In this document: positions 49,001 to 59,544 of the stretch, piece by piece | Numbering within the stretch: the stretch's first letter is position 1 | Layout: the number at the start of each line of letters is the position of its first letter | DNA from: Anopheles merus | Taxonomy: Eukaryota > Arthropoda > Insecta > Diptera > Culicidae | Assembly: GCF_017562075.2 (NCBI RefSeq) | Contig: NC_054083.1 | Location: 5,625,948-5,689,947, forward strand | Reading direction: 5' to 3' | Length of the DNA: 64,000 nucleotides | Notes under the pieces: model-generated | Told to the model about the DNA's origin: nothing | What the model saw: only the letters and a program-made list of their open reading frames with translations | The model's database searches: none | Program-made: the position numbers and the translations under genes

Positions 49001-49947
49001 TTTATAGCAGCGCTTAAAGCTTATGCTAAGAGCAGCCAAAACGAAACTTTACTGTTGCAAACGAACGCCGGTAGACGGGATGAAGGCACAATAAAATGTG
49101 ATAATAAGAGTAAATGAATGAGTGAGTGCGTGAGCTCGCATGGGAAAAAGAGGAAGAGGCACAATTCCATCTGATCTACTGCTTCCAGACCGGCTAGCGG
49201 CCAGCCAGCCAAGTCAGCTAGCCAGCCAGCCATGCAAGATATGGAAGATGGAGCAGATCGTTGAAAACGGTGCGTAAAATGGATAACGAAAAAACACTTA
49301 AAAGCTCTGCAAAATGTGAGCATGGTGAAGAAAAAGAACGAGACACCGTAAAGAAAGAAAGAAAAAAAAACACATCCGTGGTAACAAAAAGGCCTCCAAA
49401 ACAGTGAAACGTAGCATATTTCATTGGCAGCTTGTTTACCGCAAAGATAGCACGTGCTGCGTTGATGCTGTCTGAATACAGTTTTTGGTCAGGTGCTTAG
49501 ATTTGAAGATCGGTCGAGCACGGTGCAAAAGGATCATCATCTGCAACAGAGTGTGAAGACGCCAAACCCGGAAAACTCACGTGTACACTGCCCTTAGTTT
49601 TCTTAACTGACCGATTCACAGGTTGCACAGCTCTTGGATGTTTTCCGGATCGAGTGTTTCAAACATTGTGCGTCCTATTTACGAATTCACCGGCAATGCA
49701 ATTTATAAAGTGAGTATCGAAAAAAGTGATCGACGTTGAACGTGTGTGGCATGTTAGTGTGCGCTGTGTAAACTAACATTGTAGCTCACGAAAACGCAGT
49801 TGCCGTGATAAATTTTAAAGTGTAAAATCGCAAAGATGTTGTTCAAAAAGATGATAGCTAGCATATATTTATTTGGAGGCCAAAAAACAAAACGTAAATA
49901 AATACATTTTAATAAATTAATGTAACACACCATCGTTCGCGCAGGGC
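46006..49947. repeat. Tandem duplication, unit 2 (3942 bp)
   Basis: Second unit, head to tail with the first. At the breakpoints the three junction sequences share only AT: GAGT-AT-CCACA, GGGC-AT-CCACA and GGGC-AT-GCAAA. It contains the proximal leader and first exon of the gene ending at 51591. Confidence 0.93.
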
Positions 49948-51591
49948 ATGCAAAAAAGATTGAAAGATCATTGACTGACCATGTACCACGATGCGGGGCA
50001 TAAAGTACTATTTCTTCCCATTTTGTTGCATTCGATGGTTTACTCATGTATGCTGCGTGCTTGCTGATTTTAATGATTCTTTGTTGGTTTCTGGTTCTGT
50101 AAGTATCTTATTTTGTGCAATTCGCTTGTGGTAGACTTGTTCAGTGTATTGGACGGGTAACAGGTATGGGGTGCGAAATCCAAACCGATTTATGGTAGTG
50201 GAAATAAGTTATGAAATAGCTTATCAAATTTCCCCAGGACACAATAGATAACGAGAGTGTGTTAATTATATTTGATAAGTTTTGCGGAATTCATTTGCTC
50301 TTGGTACAGTTTAACGCAGTTGGTAATCAACAGTGTCGGATGACCTTTCTTGTGCGCTTATGCGATGCACTATTATGATGTGCGTCATATAGCAACATGA
50401 AGCACACATTTGGATCAAGCTGATAACCAATGGTGTACATTTGCCAATGGTTTGTTTGCCCATATTATTGGGAAAAATTTGATTGTAAATATTTACCCGT
50501 ACGATCCTTTCACGATCCCATTTTATATTTGTTTTGTGTAGGCGTTTCGGTATTTTGCATCGTAGTATGATTTGCATGCACATTGACACATTAGCAACTT
50601 AGCGATATAGGATATTTTCACACTTACATAAAAACTGCAGTTGTTTGATTGTTTATTTGTTCAGGTGACTCATATGTTAGGTTGAATGGAACTTGCCATT
50701 TATTGGATATGATAGATATTAGGCGCTGAATTTATAGTTTTCAATTGGCGCATTTATTGGTTTATCAGTACATCACTACTAGCCAAGCCATTAGAGGCCT
50801 AACATGGTTAGATTTTCGTAACATATATTTTACGTGACTGTGTAGACAAAACATACAATCATGTGATTAAGACATAATGTACTTAAAAAATACAACCTAA
50901 TTATAGTAAAAAAAAAATCACACATTTTTGTATTTCTAGCGGCCTGATGAATGTATGGATGTATATGTACCTTTTGGGTCTGTTTCATCAAATCAGAGGA
51001 CAATTCAAAATTGTCAGTTTTGACAATGCTAATATGACGCATCCATCCAATGGAACTAGAAAAGTTAACTTTGTCCAGATCAAACCAATAGTATCTCGAA
51101 GCAGCAATGAATCCGCCGGTTTGTCTTCAAAATCAATGAATGAATCGTCAAGCATGCTTCATCAGGACAGTGTGCTAACGAACACTATCGAAAATCGATT
51201 TATAAAACTCTCTATCGTCAATTTGACTGCTGCTGCTAATAAAACTCTCGAGCATAAAATTCAACAAACGGTTTCGAATCAGCGCAATATAAACGATGTC
51301 ACCTTCGAGAGCCGGAACAAAACTCAAAAACCTGTGACAAGTACAAAATTTGTCACTGTTGTCGGTTACGCAAAAAAGAGTAAAACACGTTCCACCACGC
51401 GAGTGGAACTAGACCAGCAAAAGAAATCATCTACGTCCCTAGTTGCTACAGAATCTTCTTCCAGTAGGATACGGCGGAAAAAATATAGAAATTACAAATC
51501 ACGCTGCCGTTGTGATCGTATATGGAACTGTGTTAGAATACAAATATCTGTTGCACGTTGCGCACCTGATTTTTTCATGTGCTGTCTTTAA
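49696..51591 (+). CDS. Secreted glycoprotein precursor with six-cysteine C-terminal tail, 221 aa, unrecognised
   Basis: Exons 49696-49709 and 50940-51591, joined in phase through a 1230-nt intron (GTGAGT...TTTCTAG). The joined N-terminus makes a hydrophobic signal peptide ending near QIRG. The middle is Ser/Thr/Asn-rich with seven N-glycosylation sequons (NMT, NGT, NES twice, NLT, NKT twice) and no cysteine. A dibasic RRKK site (about residues 183-186) precedes a basic tail with cysteine spacing C-x1-C-x5-C-x9-C-x6-CC and a final Leu. That layout is typical of a processed peptide or growth-factor-like precursor. I do not recognise the family. The second exon alone would be an open frame of 214 codons; the joined model explains the signal peptide better. 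Confidence 0.7.
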
Positions 51592-51603
51592 ACGTGTTGT
51601 GAC

Positions 51604-51609
51604 AATAAA
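51604..51609 (+). promoter_or_regulatory. Poly(A) signal of the six-cysteine gene
   Basis: AATAAA 13 bases after the stop codon, implying a very short 3' untranslated region. It supports the frame at 50940-51591 being a real terminal exon. Confidence 0.7.
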
Positions 51610-51691
51610 GAAACTATGTTTCAAACAATAACGCAATTTCAGCTCAAATTGAGATGATTTTGCTTTTTTTTAATGTAACCAACATTTGGAC

Positions 51692-51825
51692 GGTCTGGTG
51701 GTACAGTCGTCAGCTCGTTCGTCTTAACAACATGCCTGTCATGGGTTCAAGCCCCGCATGGACCATGCTACAATATGGTAGGACTGACTGTCCTGCTATG
51801 GTAATTAATAACTTACTGAATGCCA
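51692..51825 (+). mobile_element. tRNA-derived SINE, plus-strand copy
   Basis: A box TGGTACAGTCG at 51699-51709 and B box GGTTCAAGCCC at 51744-51754, the spacing expected for an RNA polymerase III promoter. The body follows, with a degraded copy of the sequence seen at 641-743. It ends close to a LINE fragment starting at about 51835. Confidence 0.8.
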
Positions 51826-51834
51826 AACCCATGA

Positions 51835-52010
51835 AATGTGAGAGATATCGCACACTGATTCGTCCGATGGACCTCTATGGACACGAGTCTTGGACCATTC
51901 GAGTGGAGGATGCCAACGCTCTGGGCGTGTTTGAGCGACGTATCCTCCGGACCATCATTGGCGGTGTGCTTGAGCATGTAGCCACTCCAGGTCAAACCGT
52001 TGGTCAAAGT
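51835..52010 (+). pseudogene. LINE reverse transcriptase C-terminal scrap
   Basis: Encodes YRTLIRPMDLYGHESWTI and VFERRILRTIIGG, nearly the same as the fragment in 27898-28209 but on the opposite strand. Only this short stretch remains. Confidence 0.75.
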
Positions 52011-52383
52011 GGTCGAGTTATTTTGTAGTCAAAACCGTTTTTTTCCATTCCGTATATATTTTGTATAAAAGATCGGAGAAATAAATATCTATACAAACGA
52101 AAGTATCTACAGCGTTTCAATTCCCTTCTTGGGACCTCTTCCTTTTCCTTTTTTTCATTTAAATCAATAAAAGATAAATATATATACCATAAGTGGGAAA
52201 ATAAATTATAAGTTAAGTGCTTCCGCGTAGGAGATGGAGGTTGATGACCGGGAGGAGGTAGAACCTTCGGGTCTTACTTCCGCATTTTGCGAGACACAAC
52301 GCATAAAAAACACAAAAAAAGAAGAAAAATGAGAGGTGAGAGAATAAATATAAACTTTAACGAATCGGAAAAAAACAGAGGAG

Positions 52384-53449
52384 GTGTTCATGGTTGTGGA
52401 GAGTGACACTAAGGGAAAAAGTTTTGCAAACTACAATCCCTTTCTGTTCGCAAAGGCGACGGAGATGGCGATTGGAGGAAAGCCATTACAAACCACCATA
52501 CTGAGAGACGGCAAACTGCTCATGAGAATGAGAAATCACAAAGAAGCCAAGAAATTATACAATATAAATCTAAACCACGGCGATAATTCTATGAAAGTTG
52601 AGGTATACGAGCACAAAACTTTAAAAACGAGTAAGGGAGTAATCCGTTGTGATGCCTGTAAGTTTTTGACTGAACAGGAATTATTGGAAGGTTTACAACC
52701 ACAAAATTTTACAGAGGTTTACATTATGAAGAGGAGAATACAAACTGGTGAAATGTACAACACAAGAAAAGCCATTATGACATTTAAAACTACAGTGCTT
52801 CCCAGAAAAGTGGATATAGGATATTTTTCAGAGCGAGTAGAACTTTTCATTCCTAACCCAATGAGATGTATGAAATGTATGCGTTTTGGCCATACAAAAA
52901 AATATTGCAGTAGGGAAAAAACATGTGCAAAATGCGGCGACTTATATCATGAAATCTGCAACAACCAATTGAAATGCACAGCATATGGTGAAAATCATTC
53001 ATCACTTGATAAAGAGTGCCCAATTTGGAAAGATGAGGATGAAATAAAAAAAAATACAAACGGAAAAAAGAATCACGATCAGAGAAGCACGCAGAATAAG
53101 AAGAGAAGTAGCGCCAATAGTACCTCGAATCTACACCACAATCAATTATTCAAAAATAGTATCAGACAATACACCAAACCCCATAATCACGGAAAAAAGG
53201 AGATTAGATGTAACTAGCGAAGAAGATAACATTGCAAAAAACATAAACGAAAACAACCGCTTTAATATTCAAAACAAAACAACTCACACAGATGAAACAG
53301 AAAAAATCACCGATGAACTTAATAAAAACTCGAATCAAAATACACAAGAAGTAAACGAAATAAACACAGAACACAACGATACTCTAATATACCTTAGCGA
53401 CACAGACATTCAAAGAACAGAAGAAACAGGTAGGGAAATCTCCCCTTAA
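52384..53449 (+). pseudogene. Non-LTR retrotransposon ORF1 (Gag-like), frameshifted
   Basis: The main frame runs 52384-53217 (277 codons) and continues in another frame to about 53449 (ending ETGREISP), with the shift near 53095. The first part has the FTEVYIMKRRIQTG...TVLPRKVDIGY and VELFIPNPMRCMKC blocks of I/jockey-type ORF1 proteins, which bind the element's RNA. Three zinc knuckles follow: CMKCMRFGHTKKYC, CAKCGDLYHEIC and a third in which one Cys is replaced (CTAYGENH). One lost ligand plus the frameshift suggest a dead copy. The reading frames upstream to about 52040 may be its 5' untranslated region. Confidence 0.8.
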
Positions 53450-53499
53450 TAATATAAATTACCAAGATATACACATAAATTAAACAAAAAACAAATTAA

Positions 53500-53995
53500 A
53501 TGAACAGACTTAATATAATTCAAGCAAACATCCAAAGCATTAAAAAAATTGGCAATAATTAATTCATATTCTAAAAGAGAATAATTACGACATTGCTTGT
53601 CTACAGGAAACATGGTTAAAAAACGAAAAAAATGACGATAACAGGATACAACATGATACGCACCGACAGAAGTGATGGTTACGGAGGTACGTGCATTATA
53701 TTAAAAAAAAAACAAATAAATTACAAAAAATAACACTAACAGACGAAACAGAAGCAAACATTCAAACAACAGCGATATTACTACTTTACTACTACAAATA
53801 CTATTCTGGTATCAATATATATCGCCCCCCAAATCCCCACAATAACACTAAAAAACACTATAACAAAAATACTCTACGACACTCGCAACCACAAAAAAAT
53901 CATAATAGCAGGAGATTTTAACTCCCATCACACCTTTTGGGGTGATTCACAATCAGACAGAAAAGGAGAAATAATAATTGAACAAATAAATGGAT
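53500..53995 (+). pseudogene. Non-LTR retrotransposon ORF2, endonuclease remnant
   Basis: Follows the ORF1. Readable pieces in shifting frames are LNIIQANIQSIKK, YDIACLQETWL and KIIIAGDFNSHHTFWGDSQS, the apurinic-type endonuclease motifs. Everything past about 53995 is lost, replaced by an unrelated LINE fragment in the opposite orientation. Confidence 0.75.
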
Positions 53996-54015
53996 CAAAC
54001 CTTACTTATCCGGCG

Positions 54016-54372
54016 CTACAACCGCTTTGCGGTCTTGCCCTGCCTCAGGAGTGTCCGAAACCGCTCACGGTCTCGCGCCTTCGTCTGCCAGTCCGTTATC
54101 CCGGCCTTAATGGCGGACGCTTCCACGCCATCTTGCCACCTCAATTTGGGCCTACCACGCCTCCTCTGTCCTTGTGGACGGCCTAAAAAGACTTTACGTG
54201 CTGGGTCGTCCGTTTCCATGCGTGTAACATGGCCAGCCCACCGGAGCCTGGCGAGCTTTATGGCGATGTACGACAGTGAGCTCGCCGTACATCTCGTATA
54301 GCTCGTCATTATAGCGGCTCCTCCATTGTCCTTCCACACATACGGGGCCAAGTATCCTTCTGAGCATCTGGT
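54016..54372 (-). pseudogene. LINE reverse transcriptase C-terminus, minus strand
   Basis: Contains KLARLRWAGHVTRM, RPQGQRRRGRPKLRWQDGV and GITDWQTKARDRERF, the standard C-terminal end of a group of insect LINE polyproteins. The upstream part (YNDELYEMYGEL) is in another frame. Confidence 0.8.
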
Positions 54373-54376
54373 GAAA

Positions 54377-56202
54377 GTAAGGTTCAGCCCTCTACGTTAC
54401 GCGTAACGCCTGTTTATCTCAAACCCAAGCAGCATTTTTGAACGCCTGTTTTAACCGTCGTGGATGAGCAAATTGATTGATATTAATGTCTAGGGTAAAT
54501 GTACCAATAGTGGTGCAATTTGTAGAGGTAAGGATGTGTTTTAATGGATTTAAAGTGTCAGGAAGGACAATTTCTGAATATTTTAACACAAAGCAATTGA
54601 AATATGTTTTATCTTCGCAATCACAATCATTTTCATCAGGAAACACATCAAATTTACGAAAAAATACATATTTTTGTGACTGCTTCGTTGTACCTATTGG
54701 TGGTATGGTTCCTATAGTCGTCTTATTGTGTTCCTATAGTGGTGGTAAACAAAGATGCCTTAAAAACAGTGTATAATATCAATATAACTTAGTTTTGAAG
54801 CTGTTTTCGTGTGAATAGCAAGGTTTACTGCGATAATAATGATATCTTTCGTAATTTGATCGTAAAAAATGTATAAATATGATCGATGAAACTCTTGACT
54901 AAAGTACTGCATCACACCTGTCCTCAACCCATACCCAGAAGAGTTTGCTTGATTGGAAGTCGATTTTTCACTCAGTAGAATAAGCGAATTTCGGCATTTG
55001 TTAGGTAAATTACTGACAGAAAACTCATCTTTGTTGCTTATTTTAGTGAAAACAGTACGAAATGTCAAAAATATTCTCGAAAAAATCTAAAACGACCTAT
55101 TTTTATTGATTTTATAACTATAACCACTATAGGCACATGCCTGTTTTGTGTACCTATAATGGCACTATGGTAAAAAACACTTAAAAATGCATAAATATGG
55201 TCAAAAGCCAACAAGTTTTAATAAAATAATATCATTTGATAACAATTATGTTAAAAAACTAATGATTGCGTTGTTATGTGGTCATTTAGAACGTTAACAA
55301 AAATATGAGTATCGTTATGAAATCCTAAGGATTTTGGAAAAATGTTGACACATTTCACAAAATAATGGATTTTTCGGTCACTCAGTAACGGAATGGCCCC
55401 ATTTAACTTTAAAACCCTTTGTAAAAGGCTAAAGAACATTTCACACTAACGTAAATAACTTAATTACTTTTAATTTGCCATATGAACCACATTTTAGTGC
55501 AATACCACCACTATTGGTACTAGCACCACTATAGGTACATTTACCCTAATAATCTAAACCTTCAGCAATCATTCATAAGGTTTAGATTCATTGATAATTC
55601 GTTAGAATAAAAAAGTAATTATTTGACTTGTACCTTACTACTTTTGATATCCATTAGTGTTACAGCAACTTCAAAAATATTGCTTAGCCACCTATTGGTA
55701 AAATTATGATATTGAAATCATAATCAATGTGTAAATGTTTTTGTTAACCTAAAAAATGTAAATGTATTTATTAACCTGTATCATTGTCCTAATAAGAGTG
55801 TTTTTCAACTAAATGCAATTATGATTTAGATGGCCACAAACATAGATTTGATAAAAAAATATTTTTCAAATATTTAACTTAATTAAAAATATTTTACATA
55901 TTTTTTATCTTCTACTTATTGGAAATATTACTCCAATTTAAAGTTTCAAGGGTTTTTAGAATTTTTTCTTGAATATTTCTCATAAACTATATAAATTACT
56001 TTTGTTTTTGAATTTAATATCCTAGATATTGGTTAATCTTAAAGCAATTTTTTTTATTTGCATAGCAGTTCAAAATATTCTTTGTTAAAATAATGCACTC
56101 TGGTCGGTCGCGTAGATGACAAAACTACAATAAAAATGCTGCTTGGGAATATTTCAAGGCATGTAACGCTTCTCCTGTGTAACGTAGAGGGCTGAGCCTT
56201 AC
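54377..56202. mobile_element. 1.8-kb inverted-repeat element containing a nested MITE
   Basis: The ends pair over about 24 bp (GTAAGGTTCAGCCCTCTACG and complement) and again a little further in (AAGCAGCATTTTTGAA at 54425 against CAAAAATGCTGCTT near 56135). No target duplication or transposase was seen. The 54493-55546 element is nested inside. Confidence 0.65.
54493..55546. mobile_element. TA-flanked MITE (1054 bp), mariner-like
   Basis: The terminal repeats GGGTAAATGTACCAATAGTG and GGGTAAATGTACCTATAGTG are complementary over about 24 bp. TA borders each end (54491-54492, 55547-55548). The motif CCTATAGTGGT recurs inside (about 54730 and, inverted, 55125-55165). TA duplications suggest Tc1/mariner relatives. 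No transposase. Confidence 0.75.
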
Positions 56203-57067
56203 TTTTACCGCATAGCAAATAGAAAAGATTTCTTTTTTACTACGCGCTTTTTTGTGTGTTTATAGATTTTATTGAAAAATTGAGAGATATTAAAAAAAAG
56301 ATTTGATGATTTGTTTAGGCATGAAGTGTAAAATCATGAGAGTGAAAGTCCTAATCTTACGTAAATTATCCATGCGACTCGTAAATAATGAGGTATAAAC
56401 GTTAAAATTGAAAAACTAAATGATTTCTTAGTTTTTATCCTCAAAAATGTCAAAAACACAATTAATTATATAATAAATTCACGAAATCACTCAAAGTAAC
56501 TCACTTCAATCGATATTTTATTGTAAAATAACAACTTGCAAAGTCCAAAATATATTTCAAAATATATTTAATCGAAAAAATGTGGTAGATACATAAACTT
56601 TGCGCCGCAACGAAATTTGCGCGAGCTACCGTAAAATCCAAAGGTAGCTGAGGGCGATCCAAACGTAGCTGAAAACGATTCAGACGTAGTTAATTGCGAT
56701 CCATTCTCATGGATTGCGATCCATAGCAACCGGATAAAGATTCAGAGCAAAGTGAGAACAGGTGTATATTATCAAATTACAGAACAAAGAGCTCGCAGAA
56801 AATTTGTCGCGGTACAAAAGTTGGTCGTCCAAAAGAAGTAGTGTCAAACTGTCTACGTTTTAGCACGAAAGTATGGCTAACTTCGATCGTTTTGTCGTGA
56901 AACGCGAGCACTGCGTTTCTGTGAAAAAACTCACAAACACGCGATAATCACGATTGGCCTTGATTTTGTTCTAAAACCAAGAACTTAGCACAACGAGCTC
57001 GCAGAAAATTTGTTGCGGTACAAAAGTTGATCGTCTAGAAGCAGTGTTTAAATATTATTTTACGTCC
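56203..57067. other. AT-rich DNA with a direct repeat, no gene
   Basis: A stretch of about 60 bases containing GAGCTCGCAGAAAATTTG and GCGGTACAAAAGTTG occurs at about 56786 and again at about 56994 (207 bp apart). Degenerate GTAGCTGA/GCGATCCA repeats lie at 56640-56720. Confidence 0.5.
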
Positions 57068-57317
57068 GTTAGTGATATATGCGAGAATGGATAATACACA
57101 CACGAACATAAATACAGTTATAAACTTAACGGATGCTTTATTGCTAACTTGTGTATGCCGCGCTGCCCCGATGCAAAGTGTTATCTGCTCTTCGCGCAGC
57201 AGCCGAACGATCCATCCCGACCGATCGCTCTCAGGCGCTCACGGCTCGTCAACTGCAGTAAGAGCGGCTTACTGCAGAGAGAGCATGCGAGCAGCTGGCT
57301 GCATTCTTTCATCTAAC
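57068..57317 (-). repeat. 3' LTR of a Ty3/gypsy element
   Basis: On the minus strand it begins TGTTAGATGAAAG directly after the purine tract AAAAAGAGGGGGAGA, and it ends near CACTAAC (57068). An AATAAA lies inside (minus strand, near 57135). No matching LTR was found at the other end of the element. Confidence 0.6.
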
Positions 57318-57377
57318 ATCTCCCCCTCTTTTTAAAACCGACGGTACACGTCGAACCGACTGGGCGGTTTTCTAACT

Positions 57378-58857
57378 CTAGAAGACCGTCGTGGCACCTG
57401 GGCCGAAGCACAAGATGGAACCGCTCGTGTCGTCGGGCGTGTGTATGTCGCTGGCGATGTAGCGGGAACATACGGACCGTTGGTTTCGGATGACGGCTGA
57501 TGAGGGGACACAGAGATGTCCACATGCCCGGGGTCGACTGGCTGTGGTAATATGCGGGACGTGCCAGTCGATGATTGCGGTGTTAGCTGCCAGGTATCCA
57601 ACATCTATCGGCAGCTTACGATGAGTGACCGAAGCCGGAACGTGATGATGCCTCTCGTAGCGCTTGCGTATCTGGTTAATATGAGATCTAAACATTTTCT
57701 GATCATCCGTTCCAATCATATACATGACATGACCAATTTGCTTAACAATTGTACCAGCTACCCATCTCCATCCGTTACCTGCGAAGCGTTTAAAATAGAC
57801 TAGGTCGTTGGGTTGGAACTGTCTGCTTGGTTTCGGTTCGTTTTCCATACTAATGGTTTCAGGACTTGGTGGACGGAGCAGATTTAAAGTTGTGCGCATT
57901 TGCTTTCCCAACATGATATCCGCCGGTGACTTAGCATTTCCTAACGAAGGGTTTGGCGAACTTCGATATACTAGTAGGAATGTATCCAGCGCTTCTTGTA
58001 GTGAGGTACCATCCGCAGATATCTTTCTGACTGTTTGCTTGAAAGTGTCCACAAATCTTTCAGCTTGCCCGTTAGATTGCGGATGATAGGGGGCTGTTGT
58101 GATGTGTTCGATGCCATTGCGGTCGCAGAATAGTCCGAGCTCCTCGTTGGTGAACTGCGTACCTTTGTCCGATACCAACGTTTTCGGGATTCCAAAACGA
58201 GCGAAAAGTGAGCGTAACATGGCTATAGTAGCTTTCGCTGTAACGTTACTGGTACGGATTATTTCGGGCCATTTAGAAAACGAATCTACGACAATTAAGT
58301 AATAATCACCGTCTAGTGGGCCCGCAAAATCGACGTGTAAACGTTGCCATGGGCCTGCTGCCCTCGGCCATGGTACCGGAGCGGAATGTGCGGGTGATTT
58401 GGCAGCTGCTTGACATGGGTGACATGTCTTCACCCATTCCTCGATGTCAGCATCTATTGTAGGCCAATAAAAGAAGCTCCTAGCTAACGCTTTCATACGC
58501 TGCACTCCTGGATGGCCCTGATGCACCTGCTGAAGACATTTTTGCTGCAGCTTTTTGGGGATTACCACCCTCTCACCGAAAAGAATGCAATTCTCTACGG
58601 TTGTTAGTGCATCTTTCCTGGCATTAAAACGAGCAAGCTCATCGGTAAACGCTGCGTTTCTGGGCCAGTCTTCGCTGATGTGAACTGACACCTTTTTCAG
58701 AAGTGGGTCTCGTTTTGTTTCTCTGGCGAGGTCAGCAAAGTTCAGCAGTAGTGAATCAAGCGCGCTTATTGCCACCGATTTAATGTCTTCTTCCAAGTTC
58801 ACGCTTGCTATAACACAGTCTTCGTCTGGCTTGGTGTGCGTGTTAATGAGTCGTAAG
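57378..58857 (-). pseudogene. Ty3/gypsy integrase segment
   Basis: HHCC zinc-binding domain (HQGHPGVQRM...CHPCQ), then the DDE core: HVDFAGP, LVSDKGTQF and HPQSNGQAER. The C-terminal GPY-like region has DLVYFKRFAGNGWRW. The expected tail RRSSRVRKPPSRFDVYRRF is in a different frame (57332-57604), so a frameshift lies near 57640. The upstream side is cut by the hAT insertion. Confidence 0.9.
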
Positions 58858-59536
58858 TAGTGTTGGGTAAAGTAGCACAATTAAGTGTGCTGTGCGCACA
58901 CGCACATTGCCTTTAGTGTGCTGTGCGCACTGTGCGCACAGTGCGCACTTGGAACCAGTGCGGAAGTGCTAGCACAGTGCTAGCACTTTCGCACAGTGCT
59001 AGCACAGTGCTAGCACTTTCGCACAGTGCGCTCTCTGAGCACAGTGCGGAAGTGCTAGCACAGTGCTAGCACTTTCGCACAGTGCGCTCTCTGAGCACAG
59101 TGCGGAAGTGGTAGCACAGTGCTAGCACTTTCGCACAGTGCGCTCTCTGAGCACAGTGCGGAAGTGCTAGCACAGTGTTAGCACTTTCGCACAGTGCGCT
59201 CTCTGAGCACAGTGCGGAAGTGCTAGCACTGTGCTAGCACTTTCGCACTGTGCTCAGAGAGCGCACTGTGCGAAAATGCTAGCACTGTGCTAGCATTTCG
59301 CACTGTGCTCAGAGAGCGCACTGTGCGAAAGTGCTAGCACTGTGCTAGCACTTTCGCACTGTGCTCAGAGAGCGCACTGTGCGAAAGTGCTAGCACTGTG
59401 CGGAAGTGCTAGTACTGTGCTAGCACTGTGCGAAAGTGCTAGCACTGTGGTAGCACTTAAGGCACTGTGCTGTGCTGTGCGCACAGTATGGTGTGCTGTG
59501 CGCACAGTGCGCACAGCAGCACTTTACCCAACACTA
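58858..59536. mobile_element. hAT foldback MITE (679 bp) made of GTGCTAGCAC palindromes
   Basis: Ends TAGTGTTGGGTAAAG and CTTTACCCAACACTA, with a perfect 8-bp duplication GTCGTAAG at 58850-58857 and 59537-59544. The interior is a long inverted array of about 60-bp units (GTGCTAGCAC, TTTCGCAC, GTGCGCTCTCTGAGCAC). The units run one way up to about 59230 and then the opposite way, forming one giant hairpin. It interrupts the gypsy pol frame. No transposase. Confidence 0.9.
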
Positions 59537-59544
59537 GTCGTAAG

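Noticed and set aside
51692..51770. Possible functional tRNA gene (A and B boxes)
   Set aside because: No acceptor-stem pairing or proper cloverleaf could be drawn, and the sequence recurs with a shared non-tRNA body, so it is a SINE head.
58866..59520. Satellite array or CRISPR-like repeat block
   Set aside because: Repeats have no unique spacers, run in two opposite orientations and are bounded by transposon ends with an 8-bp duplication.
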